Assembly (NCBI GenBank): GCA_016873495.1
Contig: VGXC01000006.1
Coordinates: forward strand, 1 to 64,000
Source: Nitrospira sp.
GTDB lineage: Bacteria; Nitrospirota; Nitrospiria; Nitrospirales; Nitrospiraceae
Reading direction: 5' to 3'
DNA length: 64,000 nt
In this document: piece by piece, positions 56,996-64,000 of the stretch
Layout of the letters: each line of letters opens with the position of its first letter
Position numbering within the stretch: position 1 is the stretch's first letter
Made by a program: the position numbers and the translations under genes
The notes under the pieces: model-generated
The model's input: the letters and a program-made list of their open reading frames with translations, nothing else
The model's database searches: none
What the model was told of the DNA's origin: nothing

Positions 56996-58021
56996 TCATT
57001 GAATCGCCACCATGCGAGTGGCCTCGTGCTTCGTTTCTTTTCCATCCACCATGCGCGTGAGCGTCACCTGGCCTGTGTAGGTCCCAGTCGGCCAAGTCGA
57101 AGCGGTCACCTTCTTTCCCACAAAAACAAAGCGTCGCGCCTGGGTTCGATCCACAGAGTTTTCCTGCTCCAGCATGGGCTTGCCATCCGGCCCCATGATA
57201 CGGAACTGTACCCGATCTCCTGCTACTACCCCCAACATGTCCACCCAGAGGACCAAGGCGGGGCTGGTCGCCGCCAGTGGCCCCTCCTCACGCTTTCCGC
57301 TCCTGATTGCCTCGCTGTCCGGTTTCCCAGTCGCAAATCCAACGTTGTAGAGCGAAACCGGCTCATACTCGATGCGCTGATCCGCCCGCCACAGGGGCTT
57401 CCCATCCTTCCCGCAACCGGCGATCATCGGCCGATCGGTGAAAGGATCGATGGCTTTTCCATCCTTGCGAACTGTCAGGTGGACGTGGGGGAATTCCGTC
57501 TTGCCGGAGAGTCCGACCAAGCCCAACTGGCCGCCCCGCTCGACCTTGTCCCCCGCCTTGACCTTGATACTGCCTTCCTTCAAATGGCAATACTGGGTCT
57601 GCCAGTTGCCTTCATGATCTATCACGACGCCGTTGCCGCATTCCCGCCCGGCAATACGTTTGCGCGAGGCTTCGTCGGTCAACGCGACATCCTGCATGCC
57701 ATCCCGCACGTTCTTCACCAGGCCCGGCGCGCTGGCCACCACCGGCACCCCCTGGGCCATCACGGCCAGGTCACGGATGGCGAAATCCGTTCCGTCATGG
57801 CCGTCATAGGTTCGCCGATTGCAGCGGAAGTCGCGCGCCTCCACGGAAGGGTCCACATCCACGTAATTCGCCACCCAACAGGTCTGGCCAATGGCACAGA
57901 CCAACGGCAGCCCCAAACCCTCCGTCTCGATGGGAGCGGCAGCAACGGAGACGCCCTGGCTCAACCAGACAGCCAATAGGCACAGAGGCAAGCCGCTTCT
58001 CTTCCAGCCCATAGCGTGCAT
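56996..58021 (-). CDS. M23 (LytM-type) peptidase domain protein, exported
   Basis: A 341-residue protein with a signal peptide (residues 1-29, VSVAAA). The LytM domain has zinc ligands His75 and Asp79 (DGHDGTDFA), His146 (YCHL) and His179-x-His181 (PHVHL), so the metal site is complete. The C-terminal part (about 200-341) is a second, beta-rich domain. Members cut peptidoglycan cross-bridges or act on cell-wall turnover. It sits between purQ (4 nt gap) and the purL region, an odd place for a cell-wall enzyme. Confidence 0.85.
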   Translation of the reverse strand: MHAMGWKRSGLPLCLLAVWLSQGVSVAAAPIETEGLGLPLVCAIGQTCWVANYVDVDPSVEARDFRCNRRTYDGHDGTDFAIRDLAVMAQGVPVVASAPGLVKNVRDGMQDVALTDEASRKRIAGRECGNGVVIDHEGNWQTQYCHLKEGSIKVKAGDKVERGGQLGLVGLSGKTEFPHVHLTVRKDGKAIDPFTDRPMIAGCGKDGKPLWRADQRIEYEPVSLYNVGFATGKPDSEAIRSGKREEGPLAATSPALVLWVDMLGVVAGDRVQFRIMGPDGKPMLEQENSVDRTQARRFVFVGKKVTASTWPTGTYTGQVTLTRMVDGKETKHEATRMVAIQ

Positions 58022-58024
58022 CGG

Positions 58025-58741
58025 CTATGTCAGGACCGCCTTGAGTTTGGCCTTCTGCAGCGCGTCCAGCATGGACAGGAAAATCAGGCGTCCGTCATCG
58101 TTCCCCAGGACCTCTTCCGCGCTGCGCTCCGGATGGGGCATTATGCCCATCACGTTGCCCGCTGCGTTCCTGATGCCGGCAATATTGTCCAGCGACCCGT
58201 TGGGATTGGCCTCCGGCGTGACTTTGCCTTCTGGGGTACAGTAGCGAAAGACGATCTGGGCCGCCGCCTTCATCTGGGACAGGGTGACGTCGTCCGTGTA
58301 GTAGTTGCCATCCGCATGGGCGATGGGGATTTTCAGGACCTGGCCCGGTTGGCACCGACCGGTGAAGGGCGTCGCCGCATTCTCGACCGTCACGTAGACA
58401 TCCTTACAAATGAACGACAGCGACCGGTTCCGCAACATGGCGCCGGGAAGCAAGCCGGCCTCCAACAGAATCTGGAAGCCGTTGCAGATGCCCAGGACCA
58501 TCCCGCCATCATGGGCGAACTCTTTCACCGCCCCCATGACCGGAGAGAACCGCGCGATCGCGCCGGTCCGCAAGTAGTCGCCGTAAGAAAACCCGCCCGG
58601 CAGGACGATCGCATCCAGGCCGTCCAGCTTGGTCTCCTTGTGCCAGACCGGGATGGCCTTGTGCCCGAGCACATCCGACAGGACATGGATGCAGTCGTGG
58701 TCGCAGTTGCTGCCTGGAAATACGATGACGCCGAAGTTCAT
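58025..58741 (-). CDS. purQ: Phosphoribosylformylglycinamidine synthase subunit I PurQ
   Basis: A 238-residue class I glutaminase that feeds ammonia to PurL. Catalytic Cys in [10 protein letters not shown] and the His/Glu pair in [10 protein letters not shown]. The start [19 protein letters not shown] fits PurQ. It is downstream of purS with a 57-nt gap that contains a short array, and 3 nt upstream of the M23 gene. Confidence 0.95.
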   Translation of the reverse strand: MNFGVIVFPGSNCDHDCIHVLSDVLGHKAIPVWHKETKLDGLDAIVLPGGFSYGDYLRTGAIARFSPVMGAVKEFAHDGGMVLGICNGFQILLEAGLLPGAMLRNRSLSFICKDVYVTVENAATPFTGRCQPGQVLKIPIAHADGNYYTDDVTLSQMKAAAQIVFRYCTPEGKVTPEANPNGSLDNIAGIRNAAGNVMGIMPHPERSAEEVLGNDDGRLIFLSMLDALQKAKLKAVLT

Positions 58742-58744
58742 ACG

Positions 58745-58778
58745 GCAATGCTCAATGTTGAATGTTCAGTGTTCAATT
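58745..58778. repeat. 7-nt array between purS and purQ
   Basis: CAATGCT, CAATGTT, GAATGTT, CAGTGTT, CAAT; single arm. Confidence 0.7.
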
Positions 58779-58798
58779 TTTGGTCACGTCATTGAAAA

Positions 58799-59041
58799 TT
58801 AACTCGTCAATTCAAATCGGTACTCTTCAATAATGGTATTGGCTAGCAATTTCTCACACATGGCCTTGACCTCAGCCTCAGCCTTAGCCTTGTCTTTTTC
58901 TGCCAGGTCCAGTTCCATATATTTCCCCACCCGCACGTTGTCGGCCGACTTGAACCCCAACGTCTCCAAGGCATGTTGGATGGCCTTCCCCTGGGGGTCG
59001 AGAATGCCTGGCTTCAACGTCACATGAATCTTCGCTTTCAC
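58799..59041 (-). CDS. purS: Phosphoribosylformylglycinamidine synthase subunit PurS
   Basis: An 80-residue protein that bridges PurL and PurQ in the small-type FGAM synthase complex. PurS features: KIHVTLKPGILDPQGKAIQHAL and GKYMELDLAEKDKAKAEAEV. It is the first FGAM synthase gene in the run, after the small two-helix membrane protein gene and purC. Confidence 0.93.
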   Translation of the reverse strand: MKAKIHVTLKPGILDPQGKAIQHALETLGFKSADNVRVGKYMELDLAEKDKAKAEAEVKAMCEKLLANTIIEEYRFELTS

Positions 59042-59050
59042 GCCTTCCTC

Positions 59051-59272
59051 CTACCGGCTCTCTTCTTTCTGCGCTTGCGCCATCAGCACCAGTTTTTTCC
59101 TCGCCCAGTTGATGACCGCCGCCAGGACCAGCCCCCCGGCCGACAAGGCTAGAAACGACCAACGCCAAAACAGGTCAACCGTGTTGATCGCCATCAAGGC
59201 CACGGCCGCCGCCCAGACCACGATGGCCCAGATCAGCCCATGCTCCATGAATTTCAAAACCAGCCGCTTCAC
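59051..59272 (-). CDS. Small membrane protein of unknown function
   Basis: A protein of about 73 residues with two predicted helices (about 10-32 and 38-58), a start VKRLVLKFMEHG and a basic C-terminus. The GTG at 59272 follows GAGAAGG and is preferred; an earlier ATG at 59341 gives a longer form. It is between purC and purS in the operon. I do not recognise the family. Confidence 0.55.
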   Translation of the reverse strand: MKRLVLKFMEHGLIWAIVVWAAAVALMAINTVDLFWRWSFLALSAGGLVLAAVINWARKKLVLMAQAQKEESR

Positions 59273-59405
59273 CCTTCTCACTCCCCCCAAAAGATCGGGC
59301 TGTTCCGAGGAGATGCGGCGGTTGGCCTCACCTGCGCGCATCGAGCGAGCGCGCCTTCATTGCGCGCTCTGCGAGCAAGAGGCCGACTGATGCGTCCCCT
59401 GATCT

Positions 59406-60116
59406 TCATCCACATACCCGCTTCAGCACTTCCTGATAGGCCTCTTCGATCTTGCCCAAGTCTTTCCTGAAGCGATCCTTGTCCATGGACTCTTTGGTCT
59501 TCTGGTCCCAGAACCGGCAGGTGTCCGGCGAAATTTCGTCGGCCAGGATCAGACTCCCCTTGTGCCGCCCAAACTCCAGCTTGAAGTCCACCAGGATCAT
59601 GGTCCGTTCCTGAAAGAAGGGCGTCAGGAGCCGGTTGATCTTGAGCGCCAGGTCCTTGATTTGGCCGACCATCCCCGGGTCGGCGAGGTTCAACAGACGG
59701 ATATGCTCCTCGGTAATCAGCGGATCGCCCAGCGCATCGTTCTTGTAATAAAACTCGACGATCGGCGGCGCAATTGCCTCCCCTTCCTTCAGCCCAAGGC
59801 GTTTCGCCAGGCTTCCGGCGATGATGTTCCGCACCACGACTTCGATCGGCACGATCCGGACCTTCTTGGTGAGCATCTCCCGGTCGTTCAATCGCTCGAC
59901 GAAATGCGTCGGCACCCCGCCTTCTTCCAATAGGCGAAAGAGCCGTTCCGAGACCTTGTTGTTGACGATCCCCTTCTCGACGATCGTCCCCTTCTTCTGC
60001 GCGTTGAAGGCCGTGGCGTCGTCTTTGAAATATTGGATGACACGATCCGGGTCCACCGTCTCAAAAATCTTCTTCGCCTTGCCCTCATAGAGCATCGTGC
60101 CTTTCATCAATGTCAT
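59406..60116 (-). CDS. purC: Phosphoribosylaminoimidazole-succinocarboxamide synthase (SAICAR synthase)
   Basis: A 236-residue enzyme that joins CAIR and aspartate. Landmarks: LYEGKAKKIFETVDPDRVI, NGVP-type FVERLNDREM loop, VDFKLEFGRHKG and a DEISPDTCRFWD segment. The ATG at 60116 overlaps the purB stop (ATGA) and is preferred; an ATG at 60107 is also possible. Confidence 0.94.
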   Translation of the reverse strand: MTLMKGTMLYEGKAKKIFETVDPDRVIQYFKDDATAFNAQKKGTIVEKGIVNNKVSERLFRLLEEGGVPTHFVERLNDREMLTKKVRIVPIEVVVRNIIAGSLAKRLGLKEGEAIAPPIVEFYYKNDALGDPLITEEHIRLLNLADPGMVGQIKDLALKINRLLTPFFQERTMILVDFKLEFGRHKGSLILADEISPDTCRFWDQKTKESMDKDRFRKDLGKIEEAYQEVLKRVCG

Positions 60117-61444
60117 GAGCGCCCTCTTCCTGTCCGCTTTGTACCGGCTCCCGCGCCGAAGACCCGCCGGTAAATCTTGTCCAGGTGCCGCAGGTAGTAC
60201 TTGGGGTCGAAACAGGCGGCGATCTGCGCCTTGGTCAGCGCCTTGCCGATCACCGGGTCCTTGCCGACCAAATCCTGGAACCCGGCCTTCCCCTTCCAGG
60301 CCTCCATGGCGCAGCGCTGCACTGCTTCGTAGGACGCTTTGCGCTGGGCGCCTCGCTCCACCAGCTCCAGCAACAGCCGCTGCGAATAGACCAGCCCGCC
60401 GGTCAGGTCCAGGTTCCGCCGCATCCGCCCCGGATAGACCAGGAGGTTTTGGATGAGGTCAGTCAACCGGACCAGCATGTAGTCCGCCAGGATCGTGCTG
60501 TCCGGCATGATCACCCGTTCGACGGAGGAGTGGCTGATGTCCCGCTCGTGCCAGAGGGCCACGTTCTCCAACGCCGCCAGGCTGTTGGCCCGCACGACGC
60601 GGGCCAAGCCGCAGAGGTTTTCCGAGGCAATGGGATTCCGTTTGTGGGGCATGGCGGAGGAGCCCTTTTGCCCGGCGGAGAAATATTCCTCCGCCTCCAG
60701 CACTTCCGTTCGCTGCAAGTGCCTGATCTCGGTGGCGAACTTCTCGATGCTGGCCGCCAGCAGGGCCAGGGCCGAGAGGTAGGCGGCATGCCGATCCCGC
60801 TGCACCACTTGATTGGATACGGGGTCCGGCTGGAGCCCCAGCTTCTTGCAGACATAGGCTTCGACGTGGGGGCCCTGATGCGCAAACGTCCCCATCGCGC
60901 CGGAGAGCTTCCCGACCGCGATCTCCTCCCGCACCGCCTTCAGCCGAGCCAGATGCCGCTTCGCCTCCTCATACCAGATGGCCAGCTTGAACCCGAAGGA
61001 AATCGGTTCACCGTGAATCCCATGGGACCGTCCGACCATGATTGTGTCGCGGTGCTCGAGCGCCCGCTTTTTGAGCACGGCCAGCAGGTCCTCGACATCC
61101 TTCAAAATCAGGTCCATGGCCTCGGTCATCTGCACGGCCAACGAGGTGTCCACGATGTCCGAGGAGGTCAGGCCGATGTGCAGGAACCGGACTTCCTTTC
61201 CCACCGGCAGGGCGAGTGATTCGAGGAACGCGATCACGTCGTGCTTGGTGACCTTTTCGATCGCGGTAATCCTCGCCGGATCGATCTTGGCTCTGCGCCG
61301 GATGCGGGCCGCCACGCCTCGCGGCACCTCTCCGGCCCGTTCCAGGGCTTCGCAGGCCAGCAACTCAACCTCCAGCCAGATTTCATACTTGTGCCGAAGG
61401 TCCCAGATGGCTTTCATGCCGGGCAGGGTGTAGCGTTCAATCAT
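60113..61444 (-). CDS. purB: Adenylosuccinate lyase PurB
   Basis: A 443-residue fumarase-superfamily lyase with two roles, in SAICAR cleavage and in AMP synthesis. Signature SSAMPHKRNPI is present, as well as GRSHGIHGEPISFG with a catalytic His. Length and layout fit the bacterial short type. The 3' end couples to purC by a 4-nt overlap. Confidence 0.95.
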   Translation of the reverse strand: MIERYTLPGMKAIWDLRHKYEIWLEVELLACEALERAGEVPRGVAARIRRRAKIDPARITAIEKVTKHDVIAFLESLALPVGKEVRFLHIGLTSSDIVDTSLAVQMTEAMDLILKDVEDLLAVLKKRALEHRDTIMVGRSHGIHGEPISFGFKLAIWYEEAKRHLARLKAVREEIAVGKLSGAMGTFAHQGPHVEAYVCKKLGLQPDPVSNQVVQRDRHAAYLSALALLAASIEKFATEIRHLQRTEVLEAEEYFSAGQKGSSAMPHKRNPIASENLCGLARVVRANSLAALENVALWHERDISHSSVERVIMPDSTILADYMLVRLTDLIQNLLVYPGRMRRNLDLTGGLVYSQRLLLELVERGAQRKASYEAVQRCAMEAWKGKAGFQDLVGKDPVIGKALTKAQIAACFDPKYYLRHLDKIYRRVFGAGAGTKRTGRGRS

Positions 61445-61477
61445 TAGCGACTCGTCATTTCCATGTCACACACAGGA

Positions 61478-61532
61478 CAATGTTCAGTGTTCAATTTTCA
61501 ATTGAACATTGCTCATTGGCCATTGAACATTC
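61478..61532. repeat. 7-nt palindromic array between nusB and purB
   Basis: CAATGTT, CAGTGTT, CAATTTT, CAATTGA then GAACATTG-type complement units ATTGCTC, ATTGGCC, ATTGAAC. The two arms meet with almost no loop. Confidence 0.75.
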
Positions 61533-61539
61533 CGATCGT

Positions 61540-61995
61540 TTACGCGTCACGCCTCACTGGTTCAGCCATGACTTCCACCCGCTTGGCCTCCAGACGTGGG
61601 TCTGATTTGAGCACCTGGTCCAGAATCCCGTTGACGAACTTTTTCGTCTCTTCGTCCGCGAATCGTTTGGCCAGTTCGAGCGCTTCATTGACCGTGACCT
61701 TGGCCGGCACGTCGGGCAGATAACAGAGCTCATACAGCGCCGCCCGCAGAATGTTGCGGTCCACGATCGGCATGCGGCTCACTTTCCAATTCGTCGCATG
61801 GGCGCCGAGCAGCTTGTCCAATTCAGGCCGGTTCGTCAGGACCCCCTCGACGAGCTGGTCGGCAAACTGCTTCACCTCCGGCTCGACTTGGTGCTGGGCC
61901 TCGAAATCGGTCAGCCAATGGCCGCCCTTTCCATGAACGTCCCATTGGAAAAGGATTTGCAAGGCGCGCTCGCGAGACTGTCGTCGAATGCCCAT
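61540..61995 (-). CDS. nusB: Transcription antitermination factor NusB
   Basis: A protein of about 151 residues that binds boxA RNA with S10. The start RRQSRERALQILFQWDVHGK and the VTVNEALELAKRF ... FVNGILDQVL segment fit NusB. The ATG at 61995 is chosen over one at 62019 because it matches the family start. It is downstream of ribH by 30 nt, the common ribH-nusB pairing. Confidence 0.92.
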   Translation of the reverse strand: MGIRRQSRERALQILFQWDVHGKGGHWLTDFEAQHQVEPEVKQFADQLVEGVLTNRPELDKLLGAHATNWKVSRMPIVDRNILRAALYELCYLPDVPAKVTVNEALELAKRFADEETKKFVNGILDQVLKSDPRLEAKRVEVMAEPVRRDA

Positions 61996-62025
61996 TGACG
62001 TTCGCCTATGCTCCCTCAACCAGAC

Positions 62026-62565
62026 TCATCGTTTCCTTCGGCTGCGCGAGCGCCTTGCCCTGCTCCCGGCGCCCCGGCGCGCAGCTTGCTTCACGCCCAG
62101 GGCTTTCATCTGTTGCAACAGGTTCGCCATTTCGATGGCGGTTCTGGCCGCGTCGGCGCCTCGGTTGCGCTCAGCGCTTCCCGACCGCTCCAGCGCCTGC
62201 TCCACGTTCTCCGTCGTCAGCACGCCGAACACGACCGGGACGTCCGATTCCCAGGCCGCTTGGGCGATGCCCCGGCTGGCTTCCGCGCTGATGTATTCGA
62301 AATGGGGAGTCTCGCCGCGAATGACCGCGCCCAAACAGATCACCGCATCGAAGCGTCCTGAGCGGGCCATGCGGCGCGCCACCAGCGGAATCTCGAAAGC
62401 GCCCGGCACCAAGACCACCTGGATCGCCGACTCGACCGCTCCGGCTTTGCCGAGCGTTTCCAGCGCCCCGGCCAGAAGCCGGTCGGTCACGAACTCGTTG
62501 AACTTGCTGACAACCAAGCCAAATCGCAGGTCCTTGGCGTCGAGCTGTCCTTCGAGCGGCTTCAT
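62026..62565 (-). CDS. ribH: 6,7-dimethyl-8-ribityllumazine synthase RibH
   Basis: A 179-residue lumazine synthase. Landmarks: FGLVVSKFNEFVTDRLLAGAL, VPGAFEIPLVARRMA, VICLGAVIRGETPHFEYI and the ASRGIAQAAWESDVPVVFGVLTTEN segment with His in the active site. It condenses the diaminouracil with dihydroxybutanone phosphate. It has a basic C-terminal tail (RARRSRSRRKR). The ATG at 62565 follows GAAGG. Confidence 0.93.
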   Translation of the reverse strand: MKPLEGQLDAKDLRFGLVVSKFNEFVTDRLLAGALETLGKAGAVESAIQVVLVPGAFEIPLVARRMARSGRFDAVICLGAVIRGETPHFEYISAEASRGIAQAAWESDVPVVFGVLTTENVEQALERSGSAERNRGADAARTAIEMANLLQQMKALGVKQAARRGAGSRARRSRSRRKR

Positions 62566-62688
62566 GCAGAGACCTTCAGCCGGGCCGAGCCCGGTGGTGT
62601 GGCGGCGTTCCGTGAACAATGAGGCAAGTCCGGACGCACCTTAGCAGGTTCGCCCAAAAACTGGCAAGGACTAGATGGGCAGAGAGGG

Positions 62689-63897
62689 TTAAACCTTATT
62701 CAGAATATGCCCGAGCTTATTTTTCTTCGTGCGCAGGTAGCGCTCGTTGGCCGCGCGGGGAGCGATTTCGATCGGCACGCGCTCGGTCACCTTGAGCCCA
62801 TAGCCTCCGATGCCGACGATTTTGCGCGGATTGTTGGTGATGAGGCGAATCTTCTGGAGCCCCAGATTGACCAGGATCTGGGCGCCGATTCCATAGTCTC
62901 GCAGGTCCGGCTTGAAGCCCAGTTGAAGATTGGCCTCAACCGTGTCGCTGCCTTCATCCTGAAGTTTGTAGGCCCGAATCTTGTTGAGCAGGCCGATTCC
63001 CCGCCCTTCTTGGTTCAGATAGAGCAACACTCCGCGGCCTTCTTTTTCAATGATTTGCATGGCGCTCTGCAACTGGTCACGGCAATCGCAGCGCAGCGAT
63101 CCGAACACGTCGGCCGTCAAGCAACCCGAGTGAACCCGCACCAGGCAGGGGGACCCGTCCTCCACCCTCCCCTTGACCAGAGCGATGTGCGTGCCGCCGT
63201 CCACCTCATTTTCGAAGACTACGGCATCGAACTCGCCGAAAATTGTCGGGAGCTTAGCGCTCGCGATCCGTTTGATGAAGGTTTCCCGATGCATGCGGTA
63301 TTCGATCAGGGACTTGATCGTCACCAGCTTGATCTTGTGTCGCTTGGCGAATTCCATCAATTCCGGCACCCGCGCCATCGTCCCATCTTCGTTCATGATT
63401 TCACAGATGACCCCGGCCGGGTAGAGTCCGGCCAGCCTGGACAAGTCCACGGAGCCTTCGGTCTGCCCCGCCCGTTTGAGCACTCCGCCCTTCTGAGCTT
63501 TCAGCGGGAAAATATGGCCAGGCCTGGCCAGATCGGCCGGCTTGCTTTTGGGGTCGATGGCCGTGTGGATCGTGGTGGCACGGTCGGCCGCGGAAATGCC
63601 GGTGGTAATGCCCTTCCGCGCATCGATGGACACGGTGAAGGCGGTCCCAAACGTCGCCGTGTTCTCGGCGGCTTGGGGCGGGAGTTGCAATTCCTCCACC
63701 CGTTCCGGCGTCAGCGCCAGACAGATCAAGCCACGGGCATGTTTCGCCATGAAGTTGACGGACTGCGGGTTGACCTTTTCCGCCGCCATCACCAGGTCCC
63801 CTTCGTTCTCTCGATCCTCGTCGTCCACCAGGATCACAAAGCGGCCCTTCTTGATGTCCTTGATGGCCTGCTCGATCGTGTCGAATTCCTGCGCCAT
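62689..63897 (-). CDS. ribBA: Bifunctional riboflavin synthesis protein RibBA
   Basis: A fused enzyme of about 402 residues. The DHBP synthase part (about residues 1-200) has [12 protein letters not shown] and [13 protein letters not shown]. The GTP cyclohydrolase II part (about 205-402) has zinc-site cysteines in [21 protein letters not shown] and the Arg in [16 protein letters not shown]. It makes both ends of the lumazine precursor used by RibH. The ATG at 63897 follows GAGGAATAA. RibD and RibE are not in the window, perhaps past its right edge. Confidence 0.94.
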   Translation of the reverse strand: MAQEFDTIEQAIKDIKKGRFVILVDDEDRENEGDLVMAAEKVNPQSVNFMAKHARGLICLALTPERVEELQLPPQAAENTATFGTAFTVSIDARKGITTGISAADRATTIHTAIDPKSKPADLARPGHIFPLKAQKGGVLKRAGQTEGSVDLSRLAGLYPAGVICEIMNEDGTMARVPELMEFAKRHKIKLVTIKSLIEYRMHRETFIKRIASAKLPTIFGEFDAVVFENEVDGGTHIALVKGRVEDGSPCLVRVHSGCLTADVFGSLRCDCRDQLQSAMQIIEKEGRGVLLYLNQEGRGIGLLNKIRAYKLQDEGSDTVEANLQLGFKPDLRDYGIGAQILVNLGLQKIRLITNNPRKIVGIGGYGLKVTERVPIEIAPRAANERYLRTKKNKLGHILNKV

Positions 63898-64000
63898 GCC
63901 CGTTATTCCTCTACGCTCGTTCCGAACCCATACGCAGCCCATTATAGGGGGTCGGCGTGAAAAACGCCAATGCGCGGCCTTCCGGAACGGTATCGGCCCC

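Noticed and set aside
62707-63960. 417-codon plus-strand frame
   Set aside because: Antisense of ribBA.

Overview
This window is a GC-rich bacterial chromosome segment. The outer-membrane and lipid A genes (lptF, lptG, lpxD, a TonB receptor) show a Gram-negative (diderm) cell. The gene set (late cobalamin genes with cbiZ, short-form purLQS, NHL-repeat and heme c proteins) and the intergenic repeat style resemble Nitrospira (Nitrospirota). That placement is an inference, because no rRNA or other marker gene is present.

Layout. 0-0.1 kb: edge of an IS3-type insertion sequence. 0.2-3.9 kb: DUF302 protein, cytochrome c, three paralogous lipoproteins, an rRNA pseudouridine synthase and an acetate-type transporter. 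4-9.5 kb: trypsin-like protease with PDZ, HMA-like protein, alpha/beta hydrolase, low-molecular-weight phosphatase, ttcA, a TauE-type permease, fabI. 9.5-18.4 kb (minus): aspS, rluB, guaA, guaB and a giant two-propeller NHL protein. 18.6-25.3 kb: a 2-hydroxyacid dehydrogenase, a cold-shock gene with an attenuator-like leader, then the plus-strand envelope cluster lptF-lptG-fabF-acp-lpxD. 25.8-26.4 kb is a gene-free AT-richer island. 26.4-28.6 kb: a frameshifted coiled-coil gene and a heme-binding DUF3365 protein.

28.8-45.5 kb (minus) is a cobalamin island. Two cobalamin riboswitches head btuFCD and btuB-cobB-cobO; these are followed by CWC-bluB, pduO-type adenosyltransferase, cobQ, cobU, cobT, cobS, cbiB, cobD and cbiZ. 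Together the genes import corrinoids, adenosylate and amidate them, make dimethylbenzimidazole, assemble the nucleotide loop, and (CbiZ) remodel foreign cobamides. Corrin-ring genes are absent here. 45.7-52.3 kb holds mostly poorly characterised genes (SemiSWEET, DCC protein, methyltransferase, TPR, degenerate metallo-beta-lactamase fold, TlpA). 52.5-63.9 kb (minus) is a riboflavin/purine operon: ribBA-ribH-nusB-purB-purC-purS-purQ-(M23 peptidase)-[MNT/HEPN module]-purL-purF.

Most notable: (1) about 17 short arrays of 7-nt units, usually as two self-complementary arms. They lie between genes, form the variable arm of both B12 riboswitches, and sit in frame in the interdomain linkers of CobB and CobQ. 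(2) An MntA/HepT toxin-antitoxin pair sits inside the purL start, with a 96-bp duplication that rebuilds purL and leaves a 41-codon decoy that overlaps mntA. (3) A nested palindromic repeat family has a two-hairpin core whose stems covary between copies.
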